The notes under the pieces: generated by a model
What the model was told of the DNA's origin: nothing
The model's input: the letters and a program-made list of their open reading frames with translations, nothing else
Databases searched by the model: none
Shown here: in pieces, positions 8,687 through 16,698 of the stretch
How positions within the stretch are numbered: the stretch's first letter is position 1
How the letters are laid out: every line of letters starts with the position of its first letter
Position numbers and translations under genes: made by a program
Assembly (NCBI RefSeq): GCF_045310675.1
Contig: NZ_JBJHZZ010000005.1
Coordinates: 124,001-188,000, forward strand
DNA: 64,000 nt
DNA from: Clostridium_AT stratigraminis
GTDB taxonomy: Bacteria > Bacillota > Clostridia > Clostridiales > Clostridiaceae
Direction of reading: 5' to 3'

Positions 8687-8713
8687 GAGCCGCAAGAAAC
8701 GTCCCTCTGTCAC
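8687..8713 (-). repeat. Family-A short palindromic repeat
   Basis: On the minus strand it reads GTGACAGAGGGACGTTTCTT then GCGGCTC. It starts right at the stop codon of the TDT transporter gene (TAATGTGAC), as do the copies after rmlC and dnaE. Confidence 0.75.
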
Positions 8714-8714
8714 A

Positions 8715-9629
8715 TTATTCAATAAAAAGAAATTGTAAATACTTAATTAAAACATATAAAACAATCACTATAGTCAGTATCTCTTGAAATTTAACTACAT
8801 AATTTAATAAATATAAAGTTTTATGAAGCTTTAGTAAATACGCATTAGTTTGTTTCATGGCAACTGCACTTATAGCAAGTGGAAAAGTAAAGGAAGAAAA
8901 GCTTGGATAAAATTTAAGCTTTAAGAGTTTTGGTAAATACAAAAGCACACCAAGAAACATTATAAAGGATAATATACCTAAGAAAACCACTATACTGAAA
9001 TCTTTAGCCTGAAAGCATGCTAGGTATCCAGTAAGGCAAAGGCTTGCAGGAGCAGCCATTATAGCAATAGTAGGCATAGCAGGTTCAGGAATAGACTTAA
9101 CTACAAATACCCTATATATTACTATTGGAAGCAGTAATAAGTATAGCGCAAAACCAAACCAAAATACTGCTTGTCCAATGATATTTTGGTTATAGGCTGG
9201 AGCAGTTACACTTGCAGCAACAATACCGACATAAACTATAAAATAGCTTGGAAAAAGCCTTTGTATATTAAAGTTAAAAATAAATTTCTTTGTAAAATAG
9301 ATAATTAAAATTATATTTAATATAAGTCCCATAACCCACATTCCAAAAGCTGCTTTTGGAAAATAAGGTTTTAAATATGTGGATAAAATCATTAAACCCA
9401 TTGCAAAGGTAGGCGAAACACTTGCTACTATTGGATTTTGAAGATGTTCAATTATGTCCATTGGGTAAGTTACTAGCTTTATTAAAAGTAGAAGTAATAA
9501 TAAAGCAGCTATACTTCCGAAAATATTTCTGTAAACTGCTCCATAGGATTGAACAAGGTTACCTGCTGTAGCAAAGGCTAACATTAACCCTGCTAGTGGT
9601 ATTGGCACTTTTTTAATTACATTTTTCAT
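8715..9629 (-). CDS. TDT-family (TehA/SLAC1-like) transporter
   Basis: 304 residues, almost all in about ten transmembrane segments. The N-terminus KKVPIPLAGLMLAFATAGNL is the typical start of the tellurite-resistance/dicarboxylate transporter family (PF03595). Members form anion channels or carriers for malate, sulfite, chloride or tellurite, so the substrate cannot be assigned. GAGG lies 11 nt upstream of the ATG. It starts 5 nt after the stop of the C_GCAxxG_C_C gene and is probably co-transcribed with it. No membrane segment is missing. Confidence 0.85.
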   Translation of the reverse strand: MKNVIKKVPIPLAGLMLAFATAGNLVQSYGAVYRNIFGSIAALLLLLLLIKLVTYPMDIIEHLQNPIVASVSPTFAMGLMILSTYLKPYFPKAAFGMWVMGLILNIILIIYFTKKFIFNFNIQRLFPSYFIVYVGIVAASVTAPAYNQNIIGQAVFWFGFALYLLLLPIVIYRVFVVKSIPEPAMPTIAIMAAPASLCLTGYLACFQAKDFSIVVFLGILSFIMFLGVLLYLPKLLKLKFYPSFSSFTFPLAISAVAMKQTNAYLLKLHKTLYLLNYVVKFQEILTIVIVLYVLIKYLQFLFIE

Positions 9630-9634
9630 TATTA

Positions 9635-10107
9635 TTAAACCTCATAATCATCAGTATTTATAAGGCCAAGTTCTCTAACTATAATCTCAGCAGTTTTTTC
9701 AGCTATTTCACCTGTAAAGGAAATACATTGCTCTTTATGCTCCCCTGAAGCCATGTCCATACCATGGGTAAGGACCTTACAGCATAACACTTTATGATTG
9801 TTTTTAAAGCTCTCCTGTAACTCATTTGCAAGGGCAAAGGTCTTTTGAATTTTTGTATCTCCGCCTTTTGTCCTTCCAAAGAAATAACCTAAACACATTA
9901 CACCGCCTGATACAGCACCGCAAACACATTTTGACTTGCCAATTCCTATAGGAAATCCTGAGGCCATAGCTATCATTTCATCAGGCATATCTAATTCAAA
10001 ATTATTTTTTATGGCACTTACAATTGCTTCAGAACAAAAAAATCCCCTTTTCTATATAATTCTTCAGCTTCACTTTTAATTTTTTTAATGCTTATTTCTT
10101 TTTTCAA
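9635..10107 (-). pseudogene. C_GCAxxG_C_C family redox protein with a frameshift
   Basis: The intact 3' frame (9988 down to 9635) holds the conserved GIGKSKCVCGAVSGGVMCLGYFFGR and the C-terminal cysteine motif of the C_GCAxxG_C_C family, a probable electron-transfer protein. It lacks the N-terminal helix with the first cysteine. That helix is present upstream in another frame: from a TTG at 10107 (after AGGGGG) it reads KKEISIKKIKSEAEEL, then KGDFF. Adding one base to the seven-A run at 10036-10042 continues as CSEAIVSAIKNN into MPDE. So the gene is either frameshifted by one base in a homopolymer, phase-variable, or carries a sequencing error. About 156 residues if repaired. Confidence 0.75.
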
Positions 10108-10374
10108 TTTTTTAATCCCCCTGTTTTTAAGATGTCCAGATTTATAACTTCATCTAATAAACTTTTTCATAGCTTACTAAACACTATCTTTTTTATGCAA
10201 TACTAATTTATCATATTTATATTTCAAATTTAACTAATATAAAAAAATAAAATACAAGCTGAAGAAAGTATAATAAATTTTTATAATTACTTTTTTATTA
10301 AATTGAGGCTCTCTTTAAGAATTGTGGCAATAACAAATAATTACTTTAATTCAGGTATAAATCTCTAAATAAAA

Positions 10375-10396
10375 AAGGAGAGAACCCTCTCTCCTT
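10375..10396 (-). terminator. Terminator of the small hydrophilic protein gene
   Basis: AAGGAGAGA / TCTCTCCTT stem around ACCC. On the minus strand it is followed by TTTTTTATTT. It lies 10 nt after the stop of the 39-residue gene. Confidence 0.8.
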
Positions 10397-10405
10397 AATT
10401 TTGTA

Positions 10406-10525
10406 TTATTTTATTTTAGATTTACTACTTTCCTTGTCTCTATTGTCCTTTTGAGGATTTCTGCTTTTAGTATCTGATTTAGAACCAGTACTAGAGCCTA
10501 TTGTCTTATCGTTATTCTTGCTCAT
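10406..10525 (-). CDS. Small hydrophilic protein (39 residues)
   Basis: A 39-residue reading frame starting MSKNNDKTIGSSTGSK and ending KESSKSKIK. It has no hydrophobic segments and is rich in K, S, D and N, so it is probably disordered. GGGAGG lies 10 nt upstream of the ATG, and a clear terminator follows the stop within 10 nt. Ribosome site plus terminator make it a convincing gene despite its size. No family recognised. The composition resembles small spore-associated or stress-related hydrophilic peptides, but that is only a suggestion. Confidence 0.65.
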   Translation of the reverse strand: MSKNNDKTIGSSTGSKSDTKSRNPQKDNRDKESSKSKIK

Positions 10526-10800
10526 AAAGTGCCTCCCTGAAGTGAATTTTGTTTTATTATTACCTTAATAAAATTATATATTCAAAAAGCAATCATATGA
10601 GATATGAATTAGCGATTTTAATAATTGAATTTATTTCTACTCATAAAAGTAATAACTTATCTAAAGTTAATAGTTTATTAACAAAATGAAAACATCACTG
10701 TCACAAAAAAAATATAAAGTTTTAAGTGGGTCATAAATAGGACCTTTTATATGAATACATAGTATATTACTTACTATTCAATAAAAGGAGGACAAAATTA

Positions 10801-12663
10801 ATGAAGAATCTATTAAAAAAGATAAAGGATGAAAAATCCGTTTTAGTAGTTATTGAATTATGTATTACTATGGCATTAATATCAAGTTTTATATTTGAAA
10901 TTACAGAAAGGCTAGGGAATTTCCCTCAGACAATTAGTTGGATTGCAATGAATGCTGGCACCTTTGCAATAAGCACAGCATTTATATTCTTTATTTACTT
11001 ATTTTTCACAGCTCTAATTGGAAATTATAATAAAGGCATAATTTTATGCTTTCTTTTATTTGGAATTACTGCATTTGCAAACATTGAGAAGTTAAAAATC
11101 CTTGGAGCACCAATATATCCTGTGGATTTCCTTGAAATTAAGAATGCAAGCACTATACTTAGTATGCTTGGAGGGAAATTTATTGTTTTGCTTATTATTG
11201 GAATTATAATAGTATTTACTATTATTAAATTCATAGTAAAACTATTGCCCAAGAATAAACCCCTTAAGTTACCTTCAAGAATTTTACTAACATTAATATC
11301 TTTATTTTTCATATATACTTTTGTGAATTATAAAAACACCTTTATTAATAAGTATTATATAAAATCTGGAGTATCAGAAGTTCTCTGGGACCAACGTGAG
11401 AACTACGATGAAAATGGTTTTATGTTTGGTCTTTTATCTAATATTAAAAGTGATGTTATGGAAAAGCCGACTAATTACAGCGAAGCAGAAGTAACAAAGG
11501 TAGCAGAAAAATATAAGCAGGAAGCAGACAAGCTAAATGCAGCTAAAACTTCAGAAGGTAGCCTGCAGCCAAATATAATTTATATTATGGACGAAGCCTT
11601 TTGGGATCCTACAAGAATGACCTCCCTAAGCTTCAGTGAAGATCCAATGCAAAATATAAGAACTGAAATGGCAAGTAATTCTTCAGGCTATCTTTTATCA
11701 CCGGTTTTTGGTGGGGGTACTGCAAATACCGAGTATGAAGCTCTTACTGGATTTTCGATGTACAATAACATTGCTGGAACTATACCCTACCAGCAAGCCA
11801 TGGATAAGGAAAAATTCGTACCTTCCATTGTAAGTATATTAAAGCAGCAAAATTATAACACTCTTGCTATTCATGCTTATGAAAAAATATTTTATAAAAG
11901 AGATGTGGCATATAAAACCTTAGGCTTTGATAAATTTATTGGTGATACCGATATGAAATATCAAGATACTCAGGTTCCTGGAGGATATATTTCAGACCAA
12001 TCTGTAGTAAATGAAATATTATATCAATTAAATCAAAGCAGTAAACCAACCTTTATCCACGCAGTAACAATGCAAAACCATTTTCCGTTTAATGAGGGAA
12101 AATATCCTCAAAATACTGTGACAGTTTCAGGTTTAAGCACTGCAGCAGATACAAACGAGCTAGAAACTTATACCCAAGGCATAAAATCTACAGATGAGGC
12201 AATGAAAACCTTGTTTGATGGCTTAGCAAAGATGGACAGGCCTACCATAGTAGTCTTCTTCGGTGACCATCTACCTGCATTATCTAATTCAATATATAAT
12301 ACTGCAAAATTTGGTACAGGGAGCAATGCCTTAGCTAATGAAAAAGCATTGTCAGAAACACCATTACTTATATATTCAAATTTTGGTTTACAAAAGACTG
12401 ATCTAAAAACTATAAGTCCTTCATTTTTAGGGGTAACCTTATTTGATATGTTAAATAAGCCTCTAAATCCATATTACACAATGCTTGATGATATAAAACA
12501 AACAATCCCGGGCCTCAAATCAAGTGTTCAGGTAGATTCAAAGGGTAATGTGAAGACAAGCCTTACAGATGATGAGAAACAGCTTTTAGCAGACTACAAA
12601 CTGATACAATATGATTTAATGGAAGGAAAACAATATTCCTTACCTATACTTTTTGGAAAATAA
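10801..12663 (+). CDS. LTA synthase-family membrane phosphatase/sulfatase-fold enzyme
   Basis: 620 residues. Five N-terminal membrane helices (within about 15-180) are followed by an extracellular alkaline-phosphatase/sulfatase fold. Motifs are IIYIMDEAFWDPT (metal-binding Asp/Glu), FGGGTANTEYEALTGFS (the Thr nucleophile region), HAVTMQNHFPF and VVFFGDHLPAL (metal-binding Asp-His). This is the architecture of LtaS and related phosphoglycerol transferases, which move glycerol phosphate from phosphatidylglycerol onto polymers at the outer membrane face. The exact acceptor cannot be decided. AAAGGAGGAC precedes the ATG. It is a single-gene unit. Confidence 0.85.
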   Translation: MKNLLKKIKDEKSVLVVIELCITMALISSFIFEITERLGNFPQTISWIAMNAGTFAISTAFIFFIYLFFTALIGNYNKGIILCFLLFGITAFANIEKLKILGAPIYPVDFLEIKNASTILSMLGGKFIVLLIIGIIIVFTIIKFIVKLLPKNKPLKLPSRILLTLISLFFIYTFVNYKNTFINKYYIKSGVSEVLWDQRENYDENGFMFGLLSNIKSDVMEKPTNYSEAEVTKVAEKYKQEADKLNAAKTSEGSLQPNIIYIMDEAFWDPTRMTSLSFSEDPMQNIRTEMASNSSGYLLSPVFGGGTANTEYEALTGFSMYNNIAGTIPYQQAMDKEKFVPSIVSILKQQNYNTLAIHAYEKIFYKRDVAYKTLGFDKFIGDTDMKYQDTQVPGGYISDQSVVNEILYQLNQSSKPTFIHAVTMQNHFPFNEGKYPQNTVTVSGLSTAADTNELETYTQGIKSTDEAMKTLFDGLAKMDRPTIVVFFGDHLPALSNSIYNTAKFGTGSNALANEKALSETPLLIYSNFGLQKTDLKTISPSFLGVTLFDMLNKPLNPYYTMLDDIKQTIPGLKSSVQVDSKGNVKTSLTDDEKQLLADYKLIQYDLMEGKQYSLPILFGK

Positions 12664-12759
12664 GACAAATAAATTAAGTCACTGCATTTTGAGGCAGTAT
12701 CTTAATATTTAGGTTAAAGAACAGGGTTGATGCTATACAATTGAGTCATTATAAGGAAG

Positions 12760-12809
12760 ATCCAGTAATATTGTGCAATATTCCATATTATGGTACAATA
12801 TTACTGGAT
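12760..12809. terminator. Long hairpin between the LTA-synthase-like gene and a lipoprotein gene
   Basis: A perfect 15-bp stem ATCCAGTAATATTGT / ACAATATTACTGGAT encloses a 20-nt AT-rich loop. It is followed by TTATTTAT rather than a clean T run, so it could be a terminator or an RNA-stabilising hairpin. Confidence 0.5.
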
Positions 12810-12850
12810 TTATTTATAGGATTTAAATCAATGTTAATTAAGGTGGTATT

Positions 12851-13429
12851 ATGAAATTCAATAAATATTTTTTTGTTTTTATTGTAATATTAGTTACTAT
12901 ACCTTTAATTGGATGTTCAAAGCAAGTGTTATTGAATGAGAGTAATAGTAACTTATTGAACTATAACTTCAAGATAACAAACTTGAAAAATATAGACAAA
13001 ACTCTAAGTAATCAAAAATATGGATATTCTACTGATCCTAATAGAAAATATGCTGCAGTAATTATCTATCAAGGAAAAAAAGCGTCCATGAATCAATACT
13101 TAGTAAATAAGAGTGACATAGTAAATTTGAATATACCTAAGGACTCCTTTTTTATCATATCTCTTCATGCAAATTGCACAATTGCTTCTTCATGGAATAT
13201 TAAGAATAATATTGATAATGGGATAATTCAGTTTCAAAACAGATCTTGGATTGATATACCTATGCCTAAATCAGAAAAAGGTAAGCCGGGTTTAAACTAT
13301 AATCGTCAGAACTTTTACTTTAAAACCTTAAAATTAGGCAGCCAAAAAATAATTATGAGATATGAACATGAAGTAGAGGAAATAGATGAGCCTTTTGAAA
13401 TAAATTTCAATATTAAAATCAATGAATAA
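12851..13429 (+). CDS. Putative lipoprotein of unknown function
   Basis: 192 residues. The N-terminus KFNKYFFVFIVILVTIPLIG is followed by CSKQ, a good lipobox (LIGC), so the mature protein is probably lipid-anchored through Cys22. The rest is beta-rich with FEINFNIKINE at the end and no motif I recognise. AAGGTGG lies 8 nt upstream of the ATG. A family-A repeat begins 10 nt after the stop. Confidence 0.65.
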   Translation: MKFNKYFFVFIVILVTIPLIGCSKQVLLNESNSNLLNYNFKITNLKNIDKTLSNQKYGYSTDPNRKYAAVIIYQGKKASMNQYLVNKSDIVNLNIPKDSFFIISLHANCTIASSWNIKNNIDNGIIQFQNRSWIDIPMPKSEKGKPGLNYNRQNFYFKTLKLGSQKIIMRYEHEVEEIDEPFEINFNIKINE

Positions 13430-13439
13430 ATAAAATTTG

Positions 13440-13470
13440 ATGTGGCAAGGGGACGTTTCTCTTGCCACAT
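13440..13470 (+). repeat. Family-A palindromic repeat, best-preserved copy
   Basis: Perfect arms ATGTGGCAAG / CTTGCCACAT enclose GGGACGTTTCT. RNA from either strand would fold into a hairpin. Confidence 0.8.
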
Positions 13471-13577
13471 TTTTATATAAATTACATCCTTTGTTACTTA
13501 TTGAAATGCTCATTTCCTGGTGGTATAATGACTTTATCTATGTTACTTGAGTGAAAGTGTATCAATGGGGTGATAAA

Positions 13578-14606
13578 GTGGCAGCAACAATTAAAGATGT
13601 GGCTAAAGCAGCAAGTGTTTCTGTAAGTACGGTTTCCCTTGTTATTAATAATAGCAATTTAGTGAAGCTTGAAACAAGATATAAGGTTTTGCAAGCAATA
13701 AAAGAATTGAATTACAAACCTAATGAATATGCTCGTTCTCTTGTGACTAAAACTAAAAAAGTTATTGGCGTTGCTTGGCCAACAACTATTTCTTCAACAA
13801 TCTTGTTTTCTTTTGAAGGACATACAGACACATATTTAAGTGAATTACTTCCTAGTATTGAAAAGGAAATTAACAAATCTAATTATAGTATGATGTTGGA
13901 ACATTTCAGAATAAATGATCCATCTACATTTTTACCTTCTATCATGGATAACACAAAGGTGGATGGTATGCTGGTAACAGGTGGTATTGTCAGTGATGAG
14001 GTTCTACAGAGGATTCAAGAAGTTAAAATCCCAACTGTCCTTGTAGGTTCAAGACATAATAATCTAGACTATGTTGATACTGATCCAGAATTAGGTATGT
14101 ATAAGAGTACTAAATATCTCATTGAAATGGGGCATAAGGATATTGCATTCATAAATGGTCCAGATGAATCACAGTCTTCAGCAAGAAAATTGAGTGGATT
14201 TTATAGGGCAATGAAAGAGCATGACTTGCCAATAAATGATAAGTGGATTACAAAGGCGGAATATTCTGGAGCAGCTGCCTATAGAGCTATGAGCGACTTA
14301 TGGGATATGAACATTAGACCTACTGCAATAATTGGAGGGTTTGATTGTATTACCATAGGTGCATTAAGATTTTTATATGAAAAGGGACTTAACTGTCCTA
14401 ATGATGTATCTGCTATTGGGTTTGAGGATAGCATTCTAGCTGAATACAGTTATCCACCTCTTACTACTGTTCGAATACATAAGGAACAAATTGGTATAGA
14501 GTCTTGTAAGATATTGTTGAATCGTATTAATAAGCCTACTGCAAAAAAGGTTAAACTTATTATTGAGCCGGAGTTAATTCTAAGAGGGTCCGTAAAGCAT
14601 CTATGA
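13578..14606 (+). CDS. LacI-family transcriptional regulator of the adjacent catabolic cluster
   Basis: 342 residues from the GTG at 13578, giving the usual LacI start AATIKDVAKAASVSVSTVSL with GGGG upstream. A longer GTG start at 13551 would add nine atypical residues. Residues 1-55 are the HTH and hinge (ELNYKPNEYARSL), and 60-342 are the periplasmic-binding-protein-like sensor (PTAIIGGFDCITIGALRFL, VSAIGFEDSILAEYSYPPLTTVRI). The ligand is probably a sugar or polyol-derived compound. Two LacI-type operator sequences around a promoter lie between this gene and the permease at 15124, so it probably represses that cluster and possibly responds to its substrate. Confidence 0.9.
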   Translation: MAATIKDVAKAASVSVSTVSLVINNSNLVKLETRYKVLQAIKELNYKPNEYARSLVTKTKKVIGVAWPTTISSTILFSFEGHTDTYLSELLPSIEKEINKSNYSMMLEHFRINDPSTFLPSIMDNTKVDGMLVTGGIVSDEVLQRIQEVKIPTVLVGSRHNNLDYVDTDPELGMYKSTKYLIEMGHKDIAFINGPDESQSSARKLSGFYRAMKEHDLPINDKWITKAEYSGAAAYRAMSDLWDMNIRPTAIIGGFDCITIGALRFLYEKGLNCPNDVSAIGFEDSILAEYSYPPLTTVRIHKEQIGIESCKILLNRINKPTAKKVKLIIEPELILRGSVKHL

Positions 14607-14670
14607 GAATATCTTTTAATAAAAGCTCATACAATTATGATTATGCATTGTTTAAACAATTTCAATTAAA

Positions 14671-14684
14671 TTGTAACGTTACAA
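14671..14684. promoter_or_regulatory. LacI-type operator 1
   Basis: TTGTAACGTTACAA is a perfect 14-bp palindrome with a central CG, the layout expected for LacI-family operators. It lies 65 nt after the regulator gene and 72 nt upstream of a consensus -35. Confidence 0.7.
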
Positions 14685-14755
14685 ATGGAAATAATGTGAA
14701 TGAGTTATAAGTATAGTTTTATGTTATAAAATATTCATAATATTCATGAAAACTA

Positions 14756-14785
14756 TTGACAAATAAAATAAACAGGTGATATATT
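14756..14785 (+). promoter_or_regulatory. Sigma-A promoter for the catabolic cluster
   Basis: TTGACA at 14756-14761 and TATATT at 14780-14785 with an 18-nt spacer. It sits between the two operator-like palindromes, giving a roughly 330-nt leader before the permease gene. Confidence 0.65.
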
Positions 14786-14856
14786 GAAGATAAGGAAGCA
14801 CTATTGGGTAATATCCATAGTGTTATATTAAGGCTTTCGTGTTGCTTTAAAATAAA

Positions 14857-14874
14857 TTTAAAACGTTACAAATT
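14857..14874. promoter_or_regulatory. LacI-type operator 2 (imperfect)
   Basis: TTTAAAACGTTACAAATT shares the ACGTTACAA half-site with operator 1. The other half is degenerate. It lies about 70 nt downstream of the -10, suitable for roadblock or loop repression with operator 1. Confidence 0.5.
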
Positions 14875-15039
14875 AAGATTAATGCTGGTTTATTATCTGA
14901 ATTGGAGGTAAACTAACCAAAGAAAGCATGTTTTTCTGTCTATTTTTGTTGAAAATTAATATGAAAAGCTAAACACGATTTAAGCCTATGGACATATAAA
15001 GGCCTTATAAAAAAGTAAAGGGGGAAAGTTATTAAATCA

Positions 15040-15120
15040 ATGACAAAAAAGCATTGCGCAAAAAGGACTATGTTTGAAACTAATGAATTTGAAAAAGTAA
15101 AAAAACGAAAGGGGCTATAA
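15040..15120 (+). CDS. Possible 26-residue leader peptide
   Basis: An ATG-initiated frame MTKKHCAKRTMFETNEFEKV then KKRKGL ends with TAA exactly 3 nt before the permease ATG. A GGGGG-type site is present, but it lies about 16 nt upstream, which is far. The frame also contains the permease ribosome site. It may be a translated leader coupled to the permease, or chance. Confidence 0.3.
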   Translation: MTKKHCAKRTMFETNEFEKVKKRKGL

Positions 15121-15123
15121 AAA

Positions 15124-16431
15124 ATGATAATAGGTATTGTAATTATAATAATTTTCTTAGCGATGGCTGTAATGATGATGATGAAGAAAATACCAGCTAT
15201 GCTTGCACTCCCAATTATGGCTATATTAATAGGCGCAGCAGCAGGGTTGCCTTTAAGAGGAGATCAAGGCATTTTAGATTTTGTTCTAGTAAATGGTTCC
15301 TTAAAGCTTGGAGGAACATATGTAGCAATCCTGTTTAGCTGCTGGTTATCTCAAATTCTATATCGTTCTGGTGTAACTAATACAATTATTAAAAAGGCAG
15401 CTGAGCTTGGAGGGGACAAGCCATTTGTTATTACTTTAATGCTCTGTGCTGTAACCGTATTCTTATTTACTACATTATATGGAACTGGAGCAGTTGCAAT
15501 GGTTGGTGCAGTTGTACTTCCTATATTGCTTTCTGTTGGTATTACTCCAATTGTTGCAGCTAATGTATTTCTTGCAGCAATGTCAGCTGGATATTCCCTA
15601 AATCCTGCAAACATAGCACTTATAACTAACATTACTGGAGTAAAGGCTGCTGACATCAATCTTGCTGCATCTGTACTTGCCGCAGCTGGATGTCTGTTTA
15701 CTGTAGTTTATCTTGCTTGGAGTTTCAAGAAAAATGGTCAAAAATATGCATTTGCAGCAAATATCGAATATGGAAATAATACAGAGGTTAAGGTAGAAGC
15801 ACCATCTCAAGTAAAAGGATTCAGAGGATTAATGGCATGCTTAACTCCTTTAGCAGTTGTAGTAATTACCCTAATTTTTAAGCTTCCTGCTTTGGCTGTA
15901 TTCGTAATTGGAATTTTATGGGCAGTTATATTTACTTACAATGGAAATTGGTCTAAAAATATGAATATGATTGTTCAAAGTTTCTATGAAGGCTTTAAAG
16001 AAGGTGCTCCAACAACAGGCTTGATGTTCGGAATTGGTATGATTTTAAATGCTGTTACAGCACCTATAACTCAATCTGTAATTAAACCTTTTATGGTGTC
16101 CATTACCCCAGCAACAGCAACAAGCCTTATTATATTCGTTTGCTTGCTTAGCCCACTTGGATTATACAGAGGACCTTTTAATCTTCAGGGACTTGGTGCA
16201 GGATTGGCAGCTAGTATGCTAGCAGTAAATGTTGTGCCAGTTGCAGCATTATCAGCTGTATTCTATGCAGCATTCCGTTGGCCAACTCAGTCATGTCCTA
16301 CTTCAACTCAAGTTGTATGGACATCAAACTTTGTAGGACTTGATCCAATAACTACTACTAATAAAGTACAACTAGCTAACTGGGTTCTTACAGCAGCAAC
16401 TGTAGTTATATTAACATTCATGTATTTTTAA
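15124..16431 (+). CDS. Multi-pass permease (ion-transporter superfamily), probable substrate importer of the cluster
   Basis: 435 residues with about eleven or twelve transmembrane segments. The N-terminus IGIVIIIIFLAMAVMMMM then KKIPAMLALPIMAILIG, the glycine/alanine-rich TLYGTGAVAMVGAVVLPILL and the re-entrant-like SAGYSLNPANIALIT resemble the IT-superfamily secondary carriers (GntP/CitM/DcuC-like). I cannot place it in one family. It is the first large gene downstream of the LacI regulator and its operators, so it probably brings in the substrate that the downstream dehydrogenase and kinase process. AAAGGGG lies 11 nt upstream of the ATG. A long hairpin separates it from the next gene. Confidence 0.75.
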   Translation: MIIGIVIIIIFLAMAVMMMMKKIPAMLALPIMAILIGAAAGLPLRGDQGILDFVLVNGSLKLGGTYVAILFSCWLSQILYRSGVTNTIIKKAAELGGDKPFVITLMLCAVTVFLFTTLYGTGAVAMVGAVVLPILLSVGITPIVAANVFLAAMSAGYSLNPANIALITNITGVKAADINLAASVLAAAGCLFTVVYLAWSFKKNGQKYAFAANIEYGNNTEVKVEAPSQVKGFRGLMACLTPLAVVVITLIFKLPALAVFVIGILWAVIFTYNGNWSKNMNMIVQSFYEGFKEGAPTTGLMFGIGMILNAVTAPITQSVIKPFMVSITPATATSLIIFVCLLSPLGLYRGPFNLQGLGAGLAASMLAVNVVPVAALSAVFYAAFRWPTQSCPTSTQVVWTSNFVGLDPITTTNKVQLANWVLTAATVVILTFMYF

Positions 16432-16541
16432 AAGATAAAATGAAGAAATATCTCTTTTATAGTAATTAAGATCTATAAAATAATCTTACATAAATATTTT
16501 GTGGACATAAATTCATACTTTAGAATTAATTTAAGTGAAGT

Positions 16542-16594
16542 TTGGCAGGAAGTGTAAAGCTGAAGAAGCTTATAAATGAAACACTTCCTGTCAA
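16542..16594 (+). promoter_or_regulatory. Intergenic hairpin between permease and hydantoinase-type gene
   Basis: Arms TTGGCAGGAAGTGT / ACACTTCCTGTCAA (one G-T mismatch) enclose a 25-nt loop with its own AAGCTGAAGAAGCTT stem. There is no T run, so it is more likely an mRNA processing or stability element than a terminator. Confidence 0.5.
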
Positions 16595-16698
16595 TTTAAG
16601 TAAATCATTAGCACCAGCAATTAGATTGAAAACAATGTTCATAGGAAATCCCTTTGAACCTTTTATACATAACTAAATAGTCAGAGGAGTGTATTGAA

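Noticed and set aside
14607..15039. Riboswitch or T-box in the 330-nt permease leader
   Set aside because: No specifier-loop, T-box TGGNACCGCG motif or other known aptamer pattern could be seen; only the operators.
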